From Symbiodinium natans (Eukaryota; Sar; Dinophyceae; Suessiales; Symbiodiniaceae): a stretch of DNA of 64,000 nt. The notes beneath the pieces are model-generated. The model saw only the letters and a list, made by a program, of their open reading frames with translations. It had not been told where the DNA came from and made no database searches. Every line of letters begins with the position of its first letter. The first letter of the stretch is position 1. The stretch is taken from contig CAJNDS010000500.1 of assembly GCA_905221605.1 (NCBI GenBank), positions 60,212-124,211 of the forward strand, written 5' to 3'. Of the stretch, positions 10,301-18,927 are shown one piece after another. The translations under genes and the position numbers were made by a program.

Positions 10301-11547
10301 TACATACGTACATACGTACATACGTACATACGTACATACGTACATACGTACATACGTACATACGTACATACGTACATACGTACATACGTACATACGTACA
10401 TACGTACATACGTACATACATACATACATACATACATACATACATACATACATACATACATACATAGCGTATGCGTAACCCTAAACCCTACACCCTAAAC
10501 CATGAACCCCAAACCCTAAACCCGAAACCCTCAACCCTCAACCCTCAACCCTCAACCCTAAACCCTAAACCCCAAACCCTAAACCCTGAACCCTAAACCG
10601 AGTGCCTCCTCGTCAGTGGAGAACACCCGGACCACTGCTAGGTGCTCGTGCCCGCCATGGCCTGCGGCCCATACCTGGGCCTGAGCAGGCGCGAGAACTA
10701 AACCCTAAACCCTAAACCCTAAACCCTAAACCCTAAACCCTAAACCCTAAACCCTAAACCCCAAACCCTAACCCAGGAAAATCCTAAACCCCAAACCCTC
10801 AACCCTAAACCCTAAACCCCAAACCCTAACCCAGGAAAATCCTAAACCCCAAACCCTAAACCCTAAACCCTGAAGGTGTAGGGTTGTAGGGCTTCGGGTG
10901 CCCCAACCCCTTAGGGTTTACGGTTTTGACTCTTGTTTTTCTTGAGTCTCCTTTGTCTCTTGTATCCTATGTGGGGGTTTCCGAAACCAGGGGTGCCCTT
11001 TGGGGGTTCCTATAATAAGGATTATGCTACTTTGGGGTACATCATAGGTCCCCCCTGTTTTTAGAAATGCCCATGTGTCTTTAGAGACGCTTGGAATGTC
11101 AGATTGGCGTACCCCGACTTCATGACCGCGTACGCAGAAGAGACAAACAGAAGGAACCATCATCTAGAGAACTGCCCACAAGGCATTTTGGAATTTGGTA
11201 TCTTTTCGCCCCACCCCCCAATATAGCCCTGAAAGAGGGATTAAGATATACGGATCGAACTCCCCGCTGCCCAAATTTCCTGCTACAGCTACAGCGCTAC
11301 AGCCAAAAAACAGATTCCCAGACTCCCAAGAAACCGGCAACGAAGAACCCCTACAAAGAAGGGTTTAGGGTTTGAGTTTAGGGTTTCGGGTTTAGGGCCT
11401 AAAACCTTAAACCTCATCAAACCCTAAACCCTAAAAACTAAACCCTAAACCCTAAACCCTAAACCCTAAACCTCATACCCTTCCAGAAACTTCAAGGGTT
11501 AGGCGAGCCGCCAAGCTCAACGCCGCGAGAGCCAAAGTACGAATCAT
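252..11547 (-). CDS. Gene 1: many-exon putative secreted protein, 3' end beyond or near the left edge
   Basis: I do not recognise the family. About 25 short exons (13-144 bp, about 1.68 kb in total) can be joined on the minus strand to give at least about 555 residues. Exons mostly start after AG|G and end before GC, and neighbouring exons keep frame at most joins. The proposed first exon encodes a signal-peptide-like start (MIRTLALAALSLA, then AQVWAAGHGG from exon 2), so the product is probably secreted or lumenal. N-glycosylation sequons occur in exons 6, 17 and 21. No catalytic motif or membrane segment is certain. Exon 13 holds the motif INGNAIYN, which I could not assign. Introns of about 50-1000 bp are dominated by TTTAGGG/CCCTAAA arrays and hold three foldback elements. 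Joins 5/6, 17/18 and 24/25 do not keep frame as placed, so those limits are uncertain. No stop is reached before the edge. Confidence 0.6.
313..486. repeat. TTTAGGG telomere-like array
   Basis: About two dozen TTTAGGG units with occasional TTTGGGG variants, between gene 1 exons 24 and 25. Shorter arrays in one or the other orientation fill nearly every intron of this gene, for example 967-1000, 1690-1740, 3160-3200, 4050-4110 and 8660-8755. Being intronic and in both orientations, they are interstitial rather than a chromosome end. Confidence 0.95.
1150..1262. mobile_element. MITE-like family C, copy C1 (damaged)
   Basis: Begins with TACTTGGAGGTTCAGGGTAC, the terminal sequence shared with copies at 30545 and 51603. 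The right half is replaced by a direct duplication of a unit of about 32 bp (AAGTACAGTTATAACTGG...) at 1194-1258, so the terminal inverted repeat is not complete. It lies in gene 1 intron 22, about 15 bp from the exon 23 acceptor. Confidence 0.7.
2490..2905. repeat. CCCTAAA array, exon, then TTTAGGG/TTGAGGG array
   Basis: CCCTAAA units at 2490-2632 run up to exon 20 of gene 1 (2646-2733); TTTAGGG and TTGAGGG units follow at 2742-2905. The exon is flanked by arrays of opposite orientation, a pattern repeated at several other exons. Confidence 0.9.
3800..3947. repeat. TTTAGGG telomere-like array
   Basis: Around 18 near-perfect TTTAGGG units in the intron between gene 1 exons 16 and 17, with one GCATAGGG interruption near 3897. 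Confidence 0.95.
4727..4916. mobile_element. MITE-like family A, copy A5, split by a heptamer array
   Basis: The inner part ATCCCTATTAAGGACTGTTA (4748-4767) and the terminal GGGGGAGCATCCCAA (about 4902-4916) match the right half of family A elements elsewhere. Between them, where other copies have about ten bases, stand TTTAGGG units and then about 16 units of GGGCTTA. It lies in gene 1 intron 14. The left terminal repeat is not recognisable. Confidence 0.6.
4933..7912 (-). CDS. Gene 1, exons 7-14 (central part)
   Basis: Exons: 7912-7900 (13 bp, MLCG), 7732-7644 (DIKYMSANLNPEQDVYDSNG, then YTTNKHWVS), 7301-7272 (DEADGPVSAS), 6401-6313 (PNHVFKSVMDAMFTGAYMDM, then YDSFFLMET), 6150-6097 (EMDAVPIKDYWLDQFEKE), 5843-5792 (AHEVADNNVAIRGSQYL), 5382-5286 (GDKWDLFKHMMPAYLVDHIN, then GNAIYNLKNSWT) and 5016-4933 (YLYNTFTSSDMAMSMMEDHA, then FDVAFVP). 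All seven joins keep frame with the limits given; donors are GC except GTGGGT after exon 11. The run of consistent phases is the best evidence that these fragments form one gene. The 13-bp exon 7 is the weakest call. Confidence 0.6.
5912..6020. mobile_element. MITE-like family A, copy A4 (diverged)
   Basis: Starts TTGGGATGGGATGTTCCCCC and returns as a diverged inverted repeat ending near AAGTGGGAGGATCT. The arms pair over CTTACACGAACAG with CTGTTCGTATAAG. It lies in gene 1 intron 11. Confidence 0.6.
6600..6740. repeat. TTTAGGG and TTTTAGGG mixed array
   Basis: Heptamers give way to the octamer TTTTAGGG at about 6668-6735. In the same intron (6421-7250), plain TTTAGGG occupies 6425-6545. Confidence 0.85.
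6943..7047. repeat. Decamer tandem repeat (TTCCCTAAGG)n
   Basis: Ten tandem copies of a decamer TTCCCTAAGG/TTCCCTAAGC, in gene 1 intron 9. It contains CCCTAA but the period is 10, so it is a separate satellite derived from, or converging on, the telomere-like motif. Confidence 0.9.
7170..7252. repeat. GGGCTTA heptamer array
   Basis: About ten units of GGGCTTA, a one-base variant of GGGTTTA, directly beside gene 1 exon 9. The same variant forms arrays at 4790-4902 and 12070-12300. Confidence 0.9.
8321..11547 (-). CDS. Gene 1, exons 1-6 (N-terminal part)
   Basis: Exons in gene order: 11547-11509 (ATG, signal peptide, donor GCTCGC), 10680-10606 (AQVWAAGHGG to FSTDEE, donor GCACTC), 9876-9733 (VMLLKESGEKWDDEE and AIDLILVYSPLAFDALNAF, donor GTAAGA), 9153-9118 (DLSMNAMANKAR, donor GCCTGC), about 8611-8559 (VVMELVDGFKIKMDMDL, donor uncertain) and 8396-8321 (EMYNMTNVTNPNATMYDWMK, three sequons, donor GCTAGA). 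Joins 1/2 and 4/5 are phase 0. An in-frame upstream exon at 11818-11790 (VKLQTLSTK) could also splice into exon 1 through an AG just before its ATG; then the hydrophobic stretch would not be the extreme N-terminus. The (CATA)n microsatellite and a G-rich tract lie in introns 2 and 4. Confidence 0.55.
8435..8522. repeat. CCCTAAA telomere-like array
   Basis: About a dozen CCCTAAA units in the intron between gene 1 exons 5 and 6, followed by a C-rich stretch. Confidence 0.9.
8745..8895. repeat. G-rich polypurine tract (GGGGGGGGGA)n
   Basis: A TTTAGGG array (8660-8752) turns into GGGGGTT units and then into about 110 bp of almost pure G with isolated A and T. Long G-runs repeated this often could form G-quadruplexes. 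The open frames across it (poly-Gly, or Pro on the other strand) are composition artefacts. Confidence 0.9.
10201..10466. repeat. (CATA)n / (CATACGTA)n microsatellite
   Basis: Tetranucleotide CATA flanks a central block with the octanucleotide CATACGTA (10286-10412). It lies in gene 1 intron 2. The open frames on both strands (Tyr-Ile-His-Thr and Met-Tyr-Val-Cys repeats) arise from the repeat and are not genes. Confidence 0.95.
10490..10875. repeat. CCCTAAA arrays around gene 1 exon 2
   Basis: CCCTAAA, CCCTCAA and CCCCAAA units at 10490-10600 and 10700-10875, with exon 2 (10606-10680) between them. At 10765-10855 a block of about 55 bp containing AACCCAGGAAAATCC is duplicated in tandem. Confidence 0.85.
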
Positions 11548-11789
11548 GGCCTCGCTTCAGTTGGGGTTAGGGTTTAGGGGTTTAGGGGTTTAGGGGTTTA
11601 GGGTTTAGGGTTTAGGGTTTAGGGTTTAGGGTTTAGGGTTTAGGGTTTAGGGATTCGGGCTTTCGGGTGTGGAGTTGAGGGGTTTTAGGGTTTTAGGGTT
11701 GAGGATGTTTGGGATTTAGGGTGTTAGGGCTTGGGGTTCATTGAGGGGACTTTGGGCCCTCGACCCCAACCTCGAAGGTCTCTGGCAGC

Positions 11790-11818
11790 CTTTTGGTGCT
11801 CAAAGTCTGCAACTTCAC
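11790..11818 (-). CDS. Exon candidate upstream of gene 1
   Basis: AG|GTGAAG acceptor and AG|GCTGCC donor frame nine codons (VKLQTLSTK). It joins in frame to the AG eight bases before the gene 1 ATG, so it could be an earlier gene 1 exon or 5' UTR. The size makes this weak. Confidence 0.3.
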
Positions 11819-11999
11819 CTTCTTTGGGCGATGAGAAGCCCCCAAACCCCAAACCCTAAACCCTAACCCTAAACCCTAAACCCTAAACCCTAAACCCTGA
11901 ACCCCAAACCCTAAACCCTAAACCCCTGAAACCCTAAACTCTCAAGAGGGCCAAGGGCTTGTTATGAGAGCAGACCCGGGGTGTCCGGGTTTGGGGTTT

Positions 12000-12300
12000 A
12001 AGGGTTTAAGGGTTTAAGGGTTTAAGGGTTTAAGGGTTTAAGGGTTTAAGGGTTTACGGGTTTAAGGGTTTTAGGGCTTAGGGCTTAGGGCTTAGGGCTT
12101 CGGGCTTAGGGCTTAGGGCTTGGGGGTTAGGGCTTCGGGCATAGGGCATAGGGCTTAAGGGTTAGGGCTTAGGGCTTCGGGCTTCGGGCTTCGGGCTTCG
12201 GGCTTCGGGCTTCGGGCTTCGGGCTTAGGGCTTCGGGCTTCGGGCTTAGGGCTTCGGGCTTCGGGCTTAGGGCTTAGGGCTTCGGGCTTAGGGCTTAGAG
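12000..12300. repeat. TTTAAGGG octamers, then GGGCTTA/GGGCTTC heptamers
   Basis: About nine TTTAAGGG octamers (12000-12070) are followed by about 30 heptamers mixing GGGCTTA and GGGCTTC. Homogenised variant blocks lying side by side suggest local expansion from different founder units. Confidence 0.9.
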
Positions 12301-12729
12301 TGTAGGGTTTAGGGTCTAGAGCTGCTAGAGTTCTGGGGTCTAGGGCTTGAGGCCCAGGGCCTAGGCCTAGGGCGGACCTCGCGTCTGTTGCTCACCCCCC
12401 TTGATTTCTTGCCAAGTTGCTAGCGCGGAGGGGAACTGGTCGCGGTGCAGAAGCGGATCTCACCCTGTAAACGTCTGAGGAAGAGATGCTCTGACACGTT
12501 TCATCCAGGATATGCAGCTGGGCGTGTCCGAACGTGTCATAGGTGGTACAGCTTGCTGTGGTACGCAAAGCAAGCATCTAGAAGGGTCCGAGTGTACCGG
12601 TTCCCAAACGAACCGCGCAAGCTGCTATCAGGTTCCAGAAGCACCCCGTCATCCCCCACACGGGGCTAACCCCAACAATAAATCCTCACCCCTGCACCCT
12701 AAACCCTAAACTCTTGGGGAAACTCTAAC

Positions 12730-12783
12730 CACATTATCCTCCACGTCTACTGCAACCCCTGGTTCCTCCACGGCTTTGCGGGC
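12730..12783 (-). CDS. Exon candidate (unassigned)
   Basis: AG|GCC acceptor and GTTAGA donor frame 18 codons (ARKAVEEPGVAVDVEDNV). Third-position GC is only moderate. Another open stretch at about 12460-12560 (TTYDTFGHAQLHILDETC) lacks the AG|G signature. The rest of 11.9-13.4 kb shows heptamer arrays and nothing else I can support. Confidence 0.25.
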
Positions 12784-13496
12784 CTTGAGTTGAACACGGG
12801 GGGGGTGACGTAGGCCCGGGGCAAATTACTGTTTTAGGGTTTAGGGTTTAGGGTTTAGGGGTTTGGGGTTTAGGGTTTAGGGTTTAGGTCCTTGAGCCGA
12901 ATCGATAGACCCCGACCTTTCTTTGCCTCCATCGTAGGATTCGCAATTGCTTTTGTGCCGTCACGGCAAGAGTGAGCTCATGCGGAAAAACACCGTGTCA
13001 AAAATGCTCGAAACCAAGCTGGCCAATAGCAAATCGTACCCCCTCCATGTTTGACACCGTGACCAAATAGAGAGGGGGTACTTGCGCGCACATCTTGCAC
13101 GTAAATAAACTCCGTAACAAATCGGCGCTGGTAACGTCATCTCGTCTCCATGACCCGCCCGCGCTTTTAGAAAGGCTGCGGGAGCAGCCCATGTTTGGCT
13201 CGAGCCATGTGGTCAGAGCTGCAACAGCCCATGTTTGGCGCAAGCTATTTGGTCGCGGATGAGTCGAAATACAGAGGGAGTGTTGCCAAGCGTAGCGGCC
13301 CATGGTTCCAATTACCCACCTGAAACCCGGAACTCTAGACCAGCCGACCCTAAATCCCAAACCCTAAACCCTGGTCTGTCCCTTCCCCTTCCCAGCTCAC
13401 TACCACTTCACTACCCCAATGGCGCACACGATAATACTCCAGTTTACGCAGAGGGGAAGGGGAGGACGCGCATGTGTTAAAGCAACCTCCTTTTGC

Positions 13497-14750
13497 TCAG
13501 CCGAACCATGGGTGAGCAAGGCTGTCCACAGCAGAGCCTCGCACGCGGTTGTCGCAACAGACCAGTGGCTCAACCACCTTGTCCATGCCGGGATATGACT
13601 GGGCCAGACCTTCGAGCGGCACCTCCTGCAAAGCTGCAAGCCAACGGACAAACGCCATTTCTGCTTCGCGGCCAGCCCCCAAGAAGCGCAACAGCGGGTG
13701 CTCAAGCAACGCGACCTCCAACAAAGTCATCCCCACGGACCACAAGTCCAGTGTCGCATCAGCAACAGGAGCATTTCGCCCGGTGGCCAAGAACTGCTCC
13801 ATCTCTGGCGGCACGTACTGCAAAGTGAAGGAAACGGTTTCGTTCTCAATTTCCATCACTGAACCCATGGCCTGAAGCCCATCAACATCGATCAACTTCA
13901 AGCCAGCCTTGAAAATCATGATGTTTTCTGGCTTCAAATCCACGTGGACCAGGTGCCTGGAATGCAGCCGTGCCACTGCAGATATTGCAGAGTACGCCAC
14001 ATACTTCATTTCGTGGGGCATCAACAACGAGCCACTGTGTCCACAGTAGTTCATGCGATCTCGCAGGCTGTATAACGCAAGCTCCGTGACTACAAACATC
14101 AAACCACCATCTGGGCCCGGAGACCCGGCTTCGTCCTTGGAGAAATCCAGCAACAGGGGCCCCACGCCGGGATTCAGAGTCCGGAGCATGGCCACGGTCC
14201 TGTTCAGTTTGACACGCTGCGAGTCCTGGTTCTCCGGATTGAGCTTACAGATTTTGACGGCAACATCCTCGTCAGTGTTGAGGTTATGACCTTTGAAGCA
14301 GAATGACGCATCCCCCTCGCCGATGCAATGCTGCCAGATGACCCCGTATCTGCCCAAGAGGATTCTGTCGTAAACTGCATCACGCGTTGCACGCAAAGCC
14401 GCCACTCGGTGAGCACGCCGTGCTGTCTGCACTTTCACCGCGGCGCACACCATGATGCGAGCAACGGATTGTACGCACTCACGGCCTGGGAACCGCGGTA
14501 GCCAGGGTCTCGGGGCCGGCGCAATGCTCAGAAAGTCAGCACTTCTCTTAGGGCATCGTTGTGCCTGCGCCTCCACATCCTGGCAAAAGTGAGACACCAC
14601 CAACGCTGCTGAAAGCCACCGGAAAAGCTCCAGGGTGGCAGCAATATCAAGCATGGTTGGCGACCATTCGGACGGACTCCGTAATCCCTTGTAGAAAGCA
14701 CTACCTGCTCGACTTGCACATGTGGTTAGGCTTGCTTTGAATTCCACCAC
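13497..14750 (-). CDS. Serine/threonine protein kinase-like protein, no introns visible
   Basis: Transfers phosphate from ATP to protein; substrate unknown. Numbering residues from the frame opening at 14750 (a GTG), the kinase domain spans about 135-416. Visible landmarks: GEGDASFCFKG as glycine-rich loop (144-154), VAVK with Lys166, catalytic loop HVDLKPENIM (269-278) with Asp271, Lys273 and Asn276, DVDG (288-291) in place of DFG, PPE (314-316) in place of APE, and DLWSVGMTLLE (335-345) as helix F. The first in-frame ATG is at 14654-14652 and leaves 385 residues. A TGA lies 12 bases upstream of the GTG, followed by an AG that could be an acceptor, so a further 5' exon is possible. The first 130 residues are not recognisable. 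The Arg of HRD is Val, so it belongs to the non-RD kinases. The catalytic Lys and both Asp are kept, so activity is plausible. Confidence 0.85.
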   Translation of the reverse strand: MVEFKASLTTCASRAGSAFYKGLRSPSEWSPTMLDIAATLELFRWLSAALVVSHFCQDVEAQAQRCPKRSADFLSIAPAPRPWLPRFPGRECVQSVARIMVCAAVKVQTARRAHRVAALRATRDAVYDRILLGRYGVIWQHCIGEGDASFCFKGHNLNTDEDVAVKICKLNPENQDSQRVKLNRTVAMLRTLNPGVGPLLLDFSKDEAGSPGPDGGLMFVVTELALYSLRDRMNYCGHSGSLLMPHEMKYVAYSAISAVARLHSRHLVHVDLKPENIMIFKAGLKLIDVDGLQAMGSVMEIENETVSFTLQYVPPEMEQFLATGRNAPVADATLDLWSVGMTLLEVALLEHPLLRFLGAGREAEMAFVRWLAALQEVPLEGLAQSYPGMDKVVEPLVCCDNRVRGSAVDSLAHPWFG

Positions 14751-14799
14751 GTCCGAGAACTTTCAACAATAAGATACTCGTTGAATCAAGCCGAAGACT

Positions 14800-16250
14800 T
14801 GATCAGCAGCGGGCAAAGCAGGTATCCTCGACCAAAGGCCACTGACGGGAGAGCTGGATGGTGGGATCCCATATCTGACAACACTATTTTACCGGATTTC
14901 TGGAAGGTTTGCCCAGCCACGTGGGAAAAACATTTCAGTTTACTTCAACCAGTGCTGCGCACAGTGCAGTGGAAGAGCGGTCGTGGCAACGAAATGAAGA
15001 CAAAATGAACGGAAAATCAGGTCGGACAAAGGAGAGGTGGCTTGCGCAGAGATTGCTACTCCAGCGGGACAAGATATATGTACCGGCATTCTGAGCTTCT
15101 CTCCACCACTAAGAAGACGTGCTGATTGAACGCAGTAGAATCTCTTCACCTCAAAACCGTGAATATGAGAGCACGAGGCTTCAGAGCAGTGAGGCACAAG
15201 AAACTGCCGTCATGACGTGTCCGCAATGCTGCGGAACATTGTCGGCCAAGGCTGCAGCGAAAGAGGCTTTGGGTCTACCACCACAAAGTCTGCGCAAACT
15301 TTGCTTGGACTCATGGCAACGCGTCGCATGCAACAACCTTGCAGGTGACATGATGGACAGGCGCATGTCTGCAGGCCCCTTCCCTTGCAGTTGCGTAACC
15401 CGGACGCTGTCCGCCAGAAATGCCTTCCAGCAACACGACAGCCAGGTCCCGAATTCTGCATTCATCACGACTTGCTTCATTGGATACTCACTGTCGCGTC
15501 TAGGCTGCGCAGGTGGCTTGCGGCCTTTGGCAGCAGACCCGGCGGCTAAACGCCATGGGCACCTCGGCCAAGGCAAACAGACCATAAGGGAATACAATTC
15601 GTAATTCTTCCGACCCCTATATTACTTCAACCTTAAACCTTCAAACCAGACAATGCGAGCGTTTGCTGCTTGGCCTTCCCTAGCCCTTACTAAAACCCTA
15701 AACCCGAAACCCGAAACCCTCAACCAGAAACCCCAAACCCCAAACCCCAAACCCTAAACCCCAAACCCTAAACCAAACCCGAAACCCTAAACCCTACTGT
15801 GGAGGTCACTTGCTTCTCTACCTTTTGGGGTTGATTTCTTGCCCTCTTTTTGTGTCTCCAAATCCACACACCTTTCACCACTGCCCTAAACCCTAAACCC
15901 GAAAACCGGAGGGCCCACACACGTAGGAAGCTCAGCCCAGTTTTTCGTGGCTCAAGGCCAGGGGGGAAATGAATTCGTGGTTCATGGCCATTTTTCGTGG
16001 TTCAGTTTCTCGTGGCTCAAGGCCAGGGGTTAAAGGTGGGATCTCAGGGCCTCAATCAAGGCCTGGGGATGAGGGTTTCAGGGTCTCAAGGCCTGGGGTT
16101 TAGGTCCTCTCAGCCAAGTCTCACCCAACAAAGGCCCAAACAAGTCTCGGTTCCATTGGTTTCTAATCGTCATCGAAAAAGAACTCATTCTGTGCACTCA
16201 CACTGCCAGCATCTTCGTGGCACTCTACATTTGCGGGCTCACGCGAAGTG
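14800..16250. other. Intergenic stretch without a supported gene
   Basis: Open frames of 138-161 residues overlap on both strands at 15119-15604 with no motif and no exon signature, so I leave them uncalled. CCCTAAA variants occupy 15690-15800. At 15945-16100 a phrase TCGTGGCTCAAGGCCAGGGG recurs with variation. Confidence 0.5.
15580..15627. mobile_element. MITE-like family B, fragment B4
   Basis: ACCATAAGGGAATACAATTC followed by GTAATTCTTCCGACCCCTAT matches the right half of the family B elements at 27081 and 35102. The left half is absent. Confidence 0.55.
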
Positions 16251-16257
16251 ACAAACT

Positions 16258-16540
16258 GCTCTCCAACTGCCTAAAAATTCTCCTGAAGGCCCAGCAGTGG
16301 GTAGACCTCCCAAACTGATGCCTCAAACATCTTTAGAAGGCCCAGAAATGATTGGGCTCAAACTGCTGCCCAAACAGTTGCCTGAAGGCCCAGAAGTGAT
16401 TAGGCTTCTCAAACTGCTGCCTCAACCCTTCTAGGCTCACAAGTGATTAGGCCTCTCAAACTGCTGCCTAAAACTTCTCCGGAAGGCCCAGCAGTGAGTA
16501 GACCCTCAAACTGCTGCCTAACACTTCTCCAGTGGTTCTG
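16258..16540. repeat. Minisatellite, about 50-60 bp unit, orientation 1
   Basis: Five to six degenerate units of the type CTCAAACTGCTGCCTAAAAC TTCTCCGGAAGGCCCAGCAG TGATTAGGC. The reverse complement of the same unit forms the array at 60985-61475. Confidence 0.85.
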
Positions 16541-16633
16541 GCACAAGACAGCGTGGATCGTCCCTTTCCTTATCCGTGCCGCCATGGTACCAGCTTCACT
16601 CGAACCGCAAGATTGCCACATGTCCCGCAGTGA

Positions 16634-16963
16634 TTGCCATTACGAATTCTTGCCGATTGCCAATACAAGCACATGCGCCTGACCGTCAACTTCAGGTCGG
16701 TGTTCAATTCCACCGCAACGACGGTCAGATTATCAGTGGAGGAGGGGCTCTCCTTAGTTTTTTCCTGCCTGACCATCAACTTCGACTGGTATGATGCTTT
16801 CCAACAAATTATTCTGGAGGTTTTACGTGGGTCTGAATGTCATCCCGCACTGTATTTCCAGACCGATATGGGAGTGCTGCGCCTCTCTACGTTTGTTCCA
16901 CTTGACCCTGCCGCTTTTGCCTGCGTGTTTTGCCAACCATGGGAGACCGGTGGCTCCCAATGA
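16634..16963 (+). CDS. Hypothetical open frame (doubtful)
   Basis: A 109-residue frame with natural-looking composition (MRLTVNFRSVFNSTATTVRL, later LTINFDWYDAFQQIILEVLR), immediately after the 16.3 kb minisatellite. No family, start context or exon signature supports it. The frame is equally explained by chance. Confidence 0.2.
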   Translation: MPLRILADCQYKHMRLTVNFRSVFNSTATTVRLSVEEGLSLVFSCLTINFDWYDAFQQIILEVLRGSECHPALYFQTDMGVLRLSTFVPLDPAAFACVFCQPWETGGSQ

Positions 16964-17999
16964 TGCAACCGTAAACCTCTGGAACACCCCATCAGACTGT
17001 CAGCTCTGCAAGTGCATGTCTCCACCTGACGACGGGGGCACATTTCTGGATTACCATACAGGATGACATTGACCCCAACTTAGCAAGCGGCCTTTTTGAA
17101 CTGTTCCACAATGCTGTCTAGAGGAGCCGACATGAGGCGAACCGGGGGACCACGGCCTTCCCATGCTCTACGCCAACGTCGACTGACTTATCAGGTGATC
17201 ATCTTTTATCGGCGAGTGGTCACGAATTCCCCTTGTGCGTCGGGTGAGCTTTATCAGCGACAATAGAAGCGGAGAGGTGAGTGCTCGAGCGCAAGGTGTC
17301 GGATCCCACCTTTCCGGCAGAGGGCGCTGAAGTCTCTGAAAGGATCGGGGTGTTCTTTGCTCTGCAAGCTTTTAACAGGAAGCCCTGTGTGAGATGCCGA
17401 ATGTGCCGACTCCTCTGTCGCGAAACCATTGCGAAAATTGCTTTACAAGGGCCTCCTCGGTGCCAGTTGCAAGTGTCACTTGTGCCAAGCAACTTACAGG
17501 GCCGCGGGGAATAGGGTGGCTGCACTTCTGGGATGAACCTGCATCAAGATCACCAGGTCTGAGCAAGGATGAAAACGCTGGCAGGTGTGACCGAAAATGC
17601 TGACGAACTCTTGAGCATTGCGCCATCAAGAAAACAGCAAAGTGACCATGGATCAGGCTCTCTTCGTCCAGCGATTAATTGTTTCAAGCGACGCCAATTC
17701 GAAACACTGAAAAGACAAAGTGTCTGACAATGTGAATAAGTGCGAGTGAAGCGAGCGAAACACCGGCATCTGACATGTGTTTGTTGTTAGGGCTGTTTTT
17801 AATGGTTTTTCGGCACTTTTTTTGATTTGAAGGCGAGGAAAGTCTGACTTTTGTTTGTTGTCAGGTTCTGTTTTTGCTGTTTTTTCGACATCTCCACTTT
17901 TTGAGATATTTCAAGGTCTTTCCACACTGTCGCGATTCTCTGGCAAGCTTGAAAACAGAAAAAAAGGCGTTTCTTTGGCGGATCTCTCTTCGTGGCAAG

Positions 18000-18450
18000 C
18001 CCTAAAGAGATTGGTGTTGAGACACCCTTTGGTTCAAAGTTTTGGGTTTTCTGCAAAGTGGTCTTGGTAAACCCTTGGGTTCAAACTTTTTGGTCCAGCC
18101 CTTTGGCTCGATCTGGACTCAAAATGGTACTGAGACACCCTTTGGTGTTGAGCACCCTGTGGTTCAAAGTTTTGGGTTTTCTGTCAAAGTGGTCTTGAAA
18201 CATTTTTTGGCTCGAGTGGTGCTGAGACACCCTTGTTGTTGAGACACCCTTTGGTTCAAAGTTTTTGGGTTTTTCTGTCAAAGTGCTTGAGATACCATTT
18301 GGTTCAAAATTTTTGGTTTCTGCTCAAGTGGTGTTGACACCCTTTTGGCTCGATCGGACTCAAAGTGGGTGCTGAGACACCTTTTGGTGTTGGGACACCC
18401 TTTGGTTCAAATTTTTTGGGTTTTCTCAAAGTGGGTCTTGAGACATAAAT
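18000..18450. repeat. Minisatellite with GACACCCTTTGGTTCAAAGT core
   Basis: About eight degenerate units of 50-60 bp built from GAGACACCCTTTGG, TTCAAAGTTTTGGGTTTTCT and CAAAGTGGTCTTG, starting from 17990. Overlapping open frames on both strands are products of the repeat. The preceding 17640-17990 holds nothing I can identify. Confidence 0.85.
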
Positions 18451-18927
18451 CCTAAGCTTGTCAAGTAAAAACTCCCAGCATCTTCAAACTGCTGGCCTTG
18501 GGCTTGCCATCCCGTCAGTCGCTGGAGGCTGACAGTTTAGGGGTTTCAGGGTGTAGGGTTTTGGGGTTTAAGGGTTTAGGGGGCGGGGGTGAGGGTTTTA
18601 GGATTAAGAGAGTTGGGGTTTGGGGCGCCAGGTTTGAGGATTACTTCGGGATTTAGAGTAATTAGCCAGTGCCAAGCCTTTCCAGGGCTGCCCAGGTCAC
18701 GCAAACGCCCGGCTTTAGGAGATTGGGGGGGGGGGGGGGGTTAAACGCGGGGATGTATTGACCTAAGCGCGAAAAGCGCCACCAAAAGACCTAAGAAGAC
18801 TAGAACCCCAGGATGGCCGAAGGAGCTTAAAAACCCCTCCAAAACCCTGCGACCCTGCTCACTCCACTGTTTCCGAGGGCTTCCGCTCGCGCTCCGTGCT
18901 CGCGCTCCGCGCGAGGTGCGCTGAATG

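Noticed and set aside
10104-10478. Overlapping 108-124 residue frames rich in Tyr-Ile-His-Thr or Met-Tyr-Val-Cys
   Set aside because: Translation of the (CATA)n/(CATACGTA)n repeat in three frames.
15119-15604. Overlapping 138- and 161-residue frames on opposite strands
   Set aside because: No motif, no start context, no exon signature, and each could be the shadow of the other.
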